A DNA stretch of 6,963 nt from Bacteroidota bacterium (GTDB lineage: Bacteria; Bacteroidota; Bacteroidia; Chitinophagales; Chitinophagaceae): contig JAEYVW010000207.1 of the NCBI GenBank assembly GCA_023429365.1, positions 1-6,963 of the forward strand, read 5' to 3'. The position numbers were made by a program, and so were the translations under genes. The stretch's first letter is position 1; the number at the start of each line of letters is the position of its first letter. The notes below the pieces were generated by a model. The model was given only the letters and a program-made list of their open reading frames with translations, was not told the DNA's origin and did no database searches. This document shows, in pieces, positions 1 through 4,958 of the stretch.

Positions 1-22
1 TTTTAGTCATGGATTATTCAGG

Positions 23-108
23 ATTTTGTGCTACTAGATGTCAGAAGCATTAAGTATCTGACAAGCGATCTCAATTCGAGTACTCAAATATCCCGGGCAG
101 CACAAAAT
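23..108. repeat. Nested inverted repeats downstream of the T9SS gene
   Basis: ATTTTGTGCT at 23-32 is the exact reverse complement of AGCACAAAAT at 99-108, giving a 10-bp stem. Inside it, TGTCAGA (39-45) pairs with TCTGACA (57-63) across an 11-nt loop, and 78-85 is the palindrome GAGTACTC. The structure starts about 9 bases after the stop codon of the minus-strand gene, so it would form in that mRNA's 3' region. There is no clear T-run after either stem, so a classical intrinsic terminator is not supported. It could be a 3' stability or termination structure, or chance pairing. The pairing is seen directly; any role is inference. Confidence 0.45.
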
Positions 109-116
109 TTATCCAC

Positions 117-2303
117 CTACCGTTTTACTATCATCTGTTGCGCCGACTGTCTTCCATTGCTTGTACGAAGCACATACACACCTGCCTGGAGACCATTCAC
201 ATCAATTGTCTCAGTCTGACCGACCTTATTTTTAACGATAGACTTTGTGAGTTTACCCGACATATCAAACAGCTCGAGCTTTGTATTTTTCCCTTCCCAT
301 CCTGCCGGAAGTTCCAGTTGAAAATAATTGCTGGCAGGGTTAGGATATACATTAATTGAAGCAATTGTAGTCGCGTTATTGATCCTGACCGTCCGAAGTT
401 CTGAGTAAGAATATTTTTCAGCTTCAACGATTTTAAGCCTATAATAGATTACAGATTTCCCCGACTGGGCAATGGCATCTGTATAGTTATAACTTCCTTT
501 CCTGTTTGTATTCTCCATTCCGAAGAACAAGGCGATTGTCGTAAAATTTTTACCATCGAAACTTCTTTCCAGTTCATACGTAGTACCGGCACTCTCCTCT
601 TCGGTGCTCCATGACAGCTTTACACCAGTATCTTGCAGGAGTGCATTAAAGCTGGTCAGTCGAACCGGGAGAATAAATCCATCTTCATCACAAGCCCATA
701 CATCGGAAAATGTTATGCTTGCAACGGTGCCACCGGCTCCCGCCGTAGCACCATTGGGTATAAATTCAGTAACATGTGCCGAAGACGAAATACCATTAGC
801 ACCGCCATTTACCAGCCTGCTCACTGTGGTTGTTGTAGTCAGTATTATACCCCCACCGCCACCGCCGCCGGGACCTTCAGCTTCATTGCTCAGTGGTAGC
901 TGGTCTCCGCCCTTGCCACCATTTGCTTCCAGGGACACAGAGGTGATATTGCCCGAAGCATTCAGGATGATAGCACCGCCACCACCAGCGCCACCACCGG
1001 CGTCGATAAAGGAGTTTTGTGTGCTAAATCCATCCTGGCCGTTTGCCGTGATTTTACCGATACCGGATATATTTCCATTGGATAGCACATAAGCGATACC
1101 ACCACCATTTCCACCGTCGCCGGAGGAGTTGTTGTTACCGTCACCAGCACCACCACCACCACCCATGAATACACGGGTGTTGCCATGATAATCCAGCGGT
1201 CTGCCACCAAAACCACCAACATTCTGACGGCGGTCGCCGCCCCAGGCGCTGTTACCAGGTCCTACTAATAAAGCATTCTGATTTGAACTTGAAAAAGTAT
1301 AGCCACCACGGCCGCCGCCGGTGGATATATTATTGGCAAAACCTGAACCTTCGAGATTCCAGGCACTGGCCCAGCCTGCGACTGAATTATCTTTAATGCC
1401 AGTTCCGTTCCAGGGAGTCAACACGCCGTTAACACCTGCATTGGAACCACCACCGCCACCAGCGTTGTGTCCGTTACCACCACCGCCACCGTTAGCGGGA
1501 GCACCTCGACCATAAGCTCCATTGAGTAATGTATTATAATCGTTCGAATTGCCAGCAATACTCTCACCTTTCGAAGCGGCTGTATTAGGTGAATCGATCC
1601 TGTATAAGCTAATAACCGCAGCGCCGCTTGTCGAACTTATGTTCTTGATATCTACCCCTCCACGAAATCCGATATGGTTTGCAGAAATAGTTCCGTTAAT
1701 ATTCATATTGCCCTGTGCTTCCAATGCTACCACGCCGCCAGTTTCACCAGACCATGCAAGACCAGTGATCGTTACGCCAGCGCTTATATTCAGGGTACTG
1801 AAACGAGGTATCCTGATCACCTGCGTTCTGCCTCTACCCGCCTGTGTGTAAGAGTTGCTCAGACCTTCACAAAGGAAGATGGTATTAGCCGAAACCTGGT
1901 AAACCGTCCTTACCTCATAATTACCTGTGTTATGATAATTAGTAATCTGGCCGTAGCTGGAATTATTAGTAGTAGTGATGTCTGCGCCCTGCACCTGGAC
2001 GACCATGATCAGGTCGCCGGCACTCAAAACATCCGACGCAAATACATCGGCTGAATTTGTAAATGAATATGACCCGCTTAGCTGGGATACATCAGAAACC
2101 GTTAAAGAAAGTGATCCCGCATTAACCGAACTTGCAAGGGTCGTGTAGCGGTTTAGAATATAAGTACCAGGAACATTGAAGTTACCGGCGCCATCTTTTC
2201 CTTTAAAATCCTGCGCCCTGAGCGCAGAGAAAAAAATAAGAGCAATACTAAGGATAAGCAGTTTCTTTGACCTAATAGGCCCACAGGGTAAAATTGTTTT
2301 CAT
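117..2303 (-). CDS. Glycine-rich secreted surface protein with T9SS type A sorting domain
   Basis: This encodes a 728-residue protein, probably exported by Sec and then secreted or anchored at the cell surface by the type IX system. Residues 1-30 form a signal peptide: basic residues RSKK at 11-14, hydrophobic core 15-28, likely cleavage at A30|Q31. Residues 31-180 are a beta-rich N-terminal part without a family I recognise. Residues about 182-530 are Gly/Asn/Ser-rich, with poly-Gly runs and repeated beta-strand units ending in ANG, suggesting a beta-helix or adhesin-like fold. Residues 546-640 look like the fibronectin III-type module that often precedes T9SS tails (LPVRLTSF at the start, then a KLSWST strand). 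Residues 648-728 are the sorting domain: YPNP at 653-656, LFDMSGK at 678-684, GLQAGVYVLR at 704-713 and a basic end, VKR. The ATG start directly precedes the signal peptide, and a promoter lies about 90 bp upstream. No catalytic motif is visible, so a structural or adhesive role is inferred; the exact function is unknown. Confidence 0.93.
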   Translation of the reverse strand: MKTILPCGPIRSKKLLILSIALIFFSALRAQDFKGKDGAGNFNVPGTYILNRYTTLASSVNAGSLSLTVSDVSQLSGSYSFTNSADVFASDVLSAGDLIMVVQVQGADITTTNNSSYGQITNYHNTGNYEVRTVYQVSANTIFLCEGLSNSYTQAGRGRTQVIRIPRFSTLNISAGVTITGLAWSGETGGVVALEAQGNMNINGTISANHIGFRGGVDIKNISSTSGAAVISLYRIDSPNTAASKGESIAGNSNDYNTLLNGAYGRGAPANGGGGGNGHNAGGGGGSNAGVNGVLTPWNGTGIKDNSVAGWASAWNLEGSGFANNISTGGGRGGYTFSSSNQNALLVGPGNSAWGGDRRQNVGGFGGRPLDYHGNTRVFMGGGGGAGDGNNNSSGDGGNGGGIAYVLSNGNISGIGKITANGQDGFSTQNSFIDAGGGAGGGGAIILNASGNITSVSLEANGGKGGDQLPLSNEAEGPGGGGGGGIILTTTTTVSRLVNGGANGISSSAHVTEFIPNGATAGAGGTVASITFSDVWACDEDGFILPVRLTSFNALLQDTGVKLSWSTEEESAGTTYELERSFDGKNFTTIALFFGMENTNRKGSYNYTDAIAQSGKSVIYYRLKIVEAEKYSYSELRTVRINNATTIASINVYPNPASNYFQLELPAGWEGKNTKLELFDMSGKLTKSIVKNKVGQTETIDVNGLQAGVYVLRTSNGRQSAQQMIVKR
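792..1103 (-). repeat. Three roughly 41-residue glycine-rich coding repeats
   Basis: Within the T9SS cargo protein, a unit of the form GG-x-I/A-hydrophobic strand-x-G-N-I-x-strand-ANG occurs at residues 401-423, 442-464 and, more degenerate, 484-504. Spacing is about 41-42 residues, with Gly/Asn/Ser-rich loops between units. A related, isolated unit lies at residues 189-210 (nt 1674-1739). Poly-Gly codons produce CCACCACCGCC-type runs on the plus strand. Glycine-rich repeats of this general kind, with GTISANG-like strands, are known in bacterial surface proteins. They are candidates for slippage or recombination between alleles. Confidence 0.6.
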
Positions 2304-2778
2304 ACTATAGGGTTTACGGGATTGACAGGTTTGAAGCGATTCGGCATCGTGAATGAACGAAGGCGCTTACGTAACTCTGTCATTCGGGATCAAAAATATA
2401 CTTGGTTATTTTACTTTGCAAGTTTTACGCGTATATTTTCTCAATTAAACCCGTATTTTATACATAGTAAAATTTTATTTAGTTTAATATCAGTTAATTA
2501 TCCAAACAAAAAAACTCTATTTTATTTAGATTTAAAGGCCCGTAATTTTACGATTTTACGGACTTTTATAATATTATTGAATGTTGGGGGGCAGACGCGA
2601 ATTCAATAACAATGGCCTTTATTGGGACTTTAAACCCCTTGCTTCGTGCAACGAATTCTGTTATTGTGGTGTCATCCTGCCTGAAATCCGGGTACGGCAG
2701 AAATGGTGAGCCGGCATTTAATTAATATTATAAATAACTACAACGCGGAAGAAGTATCCGTGAAAAATCTTAATCGAA
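2304..2778. other. Divergent intergenic region (475 bp), AT-rich in the middle
   Basis: This region separates the T9SS gene (minus) from the lipoprotein gene (plus). It holds the minus-strand promoter at 2391-2421, a strongly AT-rich stretch from about 2400 to 2580, and two weak hairpins. In the first, CCGTAA at 2540-2545 pairs with TTACGG at 2556-2561, flanked by AAAG (2534-2537) and CTTT (2563-2566). In the second, CAATAACA (2604-2611) pairs with TGTTATTG (2659-2666). The sequence CGAATTC occurs twice, at 2598-2604 and 2652-2658. I found no plus-strand match to TAnnTTTG for the lipoprotein gene. A 95-codon open frame at 2322-2609 is rich in F, I, L, K and N, as AT-rich non-coding DNA gives, and overlaps the promoter, so I do not call it. 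No tRNA or known riboswitch is apparent. Confidence 0.6.
2391..2421 (-). promoter_or_regulatory. Bacteroidota-type primary promoter of the T9SS gene
   Basis: Read on the minus strand, TTG at 2421-2419 is followed by a 20-nt spacer and TATTTTTG at 2398-2391. This fits the Bacteroidota primary sigma consensus, a TTG/TTTG -33 element about 19-20 nt from a TAnnTTTG -7 element. Transcription would start near 2385, giving a 5' untranslated region of about 80 nt before the ATG at 2303. No strong Shine-Dalgarno sequence precedes the ATG, which is usual for this phylum. Confidence 0.65.
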
Positions 2779-3489
2779 ATGACCAATTTGAAGTGGCGCT
2801 TTAGTGGAATGCTTGTATTGATCGTAGTGTTGGTAAGTGGGTGTTTGAAATCAGATCCGCCCGGACCTAATACCCCGAAAACCTATATTTCCCTGATGCA
2901 CCTCGCGCCCACGGCGCCGGCGCTCGATGTTTATTTTAATGACAACCGCGTTTCCAATAACGCATTTACCCCAGGTGCAGTGACTTCCGGATATAATGGT
3001 GTAGACCGCGGTTTTTTTACAGTGAAATTTAAAAAGGCAGGGGCTGACAGTCTGGTAACTGAAATACCACAGGCGCTTTATGATTCCATGAGCTTTTACA
3101 CGCTGATAGTCTTCAATGAGCTGGTGGATGGCCCTGCCAAAGTGTTACGAATCAGGGACGATTTCGCCGGCCTGGCTTCTACAAAGCCATACTACCGGTT
3201 TTTCCATGCCAGTCCAAATACAGCCGATGTTGACCTTTATATTGATAATGTAAAGATCGAATCGGATCGTTCACATGCCGACAATGTAGGTTTCGAACTT
3301 TATAATAAATTCTCTGAGATCCTATCGGGCAATCATACCCTGGAGGTACGCCTGGCCGGTACAGCCACTGTTGTAGCCACCGCCAATATTGAACTGATCC
3401 AAGGCAACGCGTACACCTTTTATCTTAAAGGCCTCGTAGGTGGTACTGGTAACAAGCAGCTCACCCTTTCTATTCTCCGCGCAGTATAA
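2779..3489 (+). CDS. Lipoprotein with two DUF4397-like domains
   Basis: This encodes a 236-residue predicted outer-membrane or surface lipoprotein. Residues 1-21 form a lipoprotein signal peptide with a hydrophobic core at about 10-20 and lipobox VSGC at 19-22, so C22 would be lipidated. The next residues, L-K-S-D, weakly resemble a Bacteroidota lipoprotein export signal for surface display; this is uncertain. Two similar beta-sandwich halves follow. Copy 1 starts at about residue 36 (LMHLAPTAPALDVYFND) and copy 2 at about 139 (RFFHASPNTADVDLYID). The H-A-(P/S)-x-x-x-x-x-(V/L)D-(V/L)Y signature is typical of DUF4397, a domain of unknown biochemical role found in envelope proteins. Copy 2 ends before the C-terminus LSILRAV. 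The gene is transcribed away from the T9SS gene and appears monocistronic, with a hairpin downstream. The ATG at 2779 is chosen because the lipoprotein signal begins there; no clear ribosome binding site is visible. DUF4397 is assigned from motif memory, not a search. Confidence 0.88.
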   Translation: MTNLKWRFSGMLVLIVVLVSGCLKSDPPGPNTPKTYISLMHLAPTAPALDVYFNDNRVSNNAFTPGAVTSGYNGVDRGFFTVKFKKAGADSLVTEIPQALYDSMSFYTLIVFNELVDGPAKVLRIRDDFAGLASTKPYYRFFHASPNTADVDLYIDNVKIESDRSHADNVGFELYNKFSEILSGNHTLEVRLAGTATVVATANIELIQGNAYTFYLKGLVGGTGNKQLTLSILRAV

Positions 3490-3540
3490 AAAGTATTGCT
3501 TTTCAACAAATCGGGAATTACTGGTATTTTCTATATGTGA

Positions 3541-3563
3541 AAATGCCGGTGGCTCCCGGCTTT
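3541..3563 (+). terminator. Candidate intrinsic terminator of the lipoprotein gene
   Basis: GCCGG (3545-3549) and CCGGC (3556-3560) form a G+C-rich 5-bp stem with loop TGGCTC. It is flanked by AAA (3541-3543) and TTT (3561-3563), which can extend the stem past one bulged T. It lies about 50 bp after the lipoprotein stop codon. The T-run is only three bases long, so termination strength is uncertain. It also separates the lipoprotein gene from the next plus-strand gene. Confidence 0.5.
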
Positions 3564-3679
3564 GCAGCTACTACCTATTTAAAATAGTGCTGAAATTTCT
3601 TACTAACAATAATTGGAACTACGGGGATTTTTTAAAATATTTATAGGTGATTGTGAGTTTAAACTAACTGTTAACCACC

Positions 3680-4066
3680 ATGAACCTTAGCAACCACCTT
3701 ATCTACTGGATCGCCCGTTTCCCAAAAACAATGACGATCGAACTGGACGATCTAGTTGAAGCGCTTCAATACAAAATTCCAGGCATCGAACTTAGCGGTA
3801 CCAATTTCCGCGGCGGCTTTGAAATTTTCATCCCTATGGATGGCCTAACTTATTCCAACGACGAAGGATTATTGCGACAGCATTATATTGTGATCACGGT
3901 CGACTCCATCAGGAATGCGGTCCGGGTCTTTATTTACAAAGAAGAAAAACTCACTGCCACTTTCGACATGATAAGAGAACCCTTCTGCGAAGTGGTTGGA
4001 GCAGTCAAGGAATATATTAAAGAACACAAAGCGGTTGATAAGCTGCTTTGCAAGTTCATACAATAA
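3680..4066 (+). CDS. Conserved-looking hypothetical protein, 128 residues
   Basis: I do not recognise a family. The protein has no signal peptide and no convincing membrane segment, so it is probably cytoplasmic. The pattern suggests a small alpha/beta fold: a helix at about 20-31 (ELDDLVEALQYK), strands at about 46-52 (GFEIFIP), 67-74 (QHYIVITV) and 80-86 (AVRVFIY), and a C-terminal helix at about 103-124 (after PF, CEVVGAVKEYIKEH). Cysteines sit at 103 and 124. The start is uncertain. ATG at 3680 gives the full length, while an in-frame ATG at 3731 (residue 18, MTIELDDL) would remove a short amphipathic lead; no clear ribosome binding site decides between them. Balanced amino acid use and the long open frame argue that it is real. 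It converges on the exonuclease gene with a 9-bp gap, so no shared operon gives a clue to function. Confidence 0.72.
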   Translation: MNLSNHLIYWIARFPKTMTIELDDLVEALQYKIPGIELSGTNFRGGFEIFIPMDGLTYSNDEGLLRQHYIVITVDSIRNAVRVFIYKEEKLTATFDMIREPFCEVVGAVKEYIKEHKAVDKLLCKFIQ

Positions 4067-4087
4067 CTTACCCGGTTATTTATTTTT
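4062..4087 (+). terminator. Weak hairpin spanning two convergent stop codons
   Basis: AATAAC (4062-4067) pairs with GTTATT (4075-4080) around the loop TTACCCG, followed on the plus strand by TATTTTT (4081-4087). The stem contains the TAA of the plus-strand hypothetical gene (4064-4066) and the reversed TAA of the exonuclease gene (4076-4078). The T-rich tail suits plus-strand termination; the minus-strand reading has no T-run. With only A/T-rich pairs apart from one C-G pair, this is a weak candidate. Confidence 0.35.
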
Positions 4088-4852
4088 CAATTCTATCCAA
4101 ACCGGCGCATGATCACTGGTTTTTTCCCAACCGCGAACATGCCTGTCCACTCCAGCTTTGCGAAGACGAGGCACCAGATCAGGACTAAGCAGGAAATGAT
4201 CGATCCTCAATCCGGCGTCACGAGCATAAGCATTTCGAAAATAATCCCAGAATGTATAGATCTTCTCACCGGGATGGAGTTTCCGAATGGCATCGGTCCA
4301 TCCCTGATTAATCAGTTTACTGAACGCCTCCCGCACTTCGATACGAAATAAAGCGTCGTTGACCCAGCGCTCGGGTTTATAAACATCAAGTTCAGTTGGC
4401 ATCACGTTAAAATCTCCTAACAGTATCGCAGGTTGTTTGCCAGCGAGTAATTTTTTTGCATGCGACTCCAGGCGTTTAAACCATTTTAGCTTGTACTCGA
4501 ATTTGGGACCCGGATATGGATTACCATTTGGCAGATAGAGACAACCTATGAGAATACCCTTAACATTAGCTTCGATATACCGACTATGCACATCCTCAGG
4601 ATCGCCAGGCAATGCCCTCCTCACTTCTTCAGGCTTTCCCTTCTTTGATAATATGGCTACACCGTTCCAACTCTTCTGACCGTGCCAGATGGCTTCATAG
4701 CCGGCTTCCTTAATACTGAGTTCTGGAAATTTTTCGCCTGGTGCTTTTAATTCCTGGAGGCAAACAATATCCGGTGAGGTTTCGTCCAGCCATCGCAGTA
4801 ACACCGGCAATCTGCCATTGACGCCATTTACATTATAGGTTGCAATCCGCAT
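4076..4852 (-). CDS. xth: Exodeoxyribonuclease III (AP endonuclease, ExoIII/XthA family)
   Basis: This encodes a 258-residue cytoplasmic base-excision-repair enzyme. The family cleaves DNA 5' of abasic sites and removes nucleotides 3' to 5', and it clears blocked 3' ends, using a divalent metal. The endonuclease/exonuclease/phosphatase fold is complete. N7 lies in ATYNVNG, E34 (metal ligand) in LQELK and Y106 in LYLPNG. D147 and N149 lie in GDFNV, D218 in RIDHFLLSP, and the terminal D247-H248 in SDHAPVW. IYTFWDY at 198-204 matches the family's substrate-binding segment. The length is normal for the family and no residue is missing. The ATG start gives the canonical MRIATYNVNG N-terminus. It lies 106 bp downstream of the serine hydrolase gene on the same strand. 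I saw no clear promoter in that gap, so read-through from the upstream gene is possible but not shown. Confidence 0.96.
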   Translation of the reverse strand: MRIATYNVNGVNGRLPVLLRWLDETSPDIVCLQELKAPGEKFPELSIKEAGYEAIWHGQKSWNGVAILSKKGKPEEVRRALPGDPEDVHSRYIEANVKGILIGCLYLPNGNPYPGPKFEYKLKWFKRLESHAKKLLAGKQPAILLGDFNVMPTELDVYKPERWVNDALFRIEVREAFSKLINQGWTDAIRKLHPGEKIYTFWDYFRNAYARDAGLRIDHFLLSPDLVPRLRKAGVDRHVRGWEKTSDHAPVWIELKNK

Positions 4853-4958
4853 GTTGTTTCATTTATGAGTTTTCTCTTACTACGATCCCACGCGAAAACC
4901 CGTCCACTTAACTTCTTTCCTATGGCAAAAGAATGAGCACTCACCACATCATGGAACG

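Noticed and set aside
23..108. Integron attC site or insertion-sequence ends
   Set aside because: The arms lack the RYYYAAC/GTTRRRY core of attC. No integrase or transposase is nearby and no flanking target duplication was seen.
604..1092. Plus-strand 162-codon proline-rich open frame
   Set aside because: It is antisense to the poly-Gly region; glycine codons read backwards give proline and alanine runs. No independent coding evidence.
1549..2054. Two overlapping plus-strand open frames of 100 and 126 codons
   Set aside because: They lie fully inside the well-supported T9SS gene on the other strand and show no domain or signal.
2534..2566. Hairpin as an intrinsic terminator
   Set aside because: It is A/T-rich with a bulge and does not lie downstream of any gene on either strand.
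2322..2609. Plus-strand 95-codon open frame in the divergent intergenic region
   Set aside because: Composition is that of AT-rich non-coding DNA (F, I, L, N, K), it overlaps the minus-strand promoter, and it shows no recognisable family.
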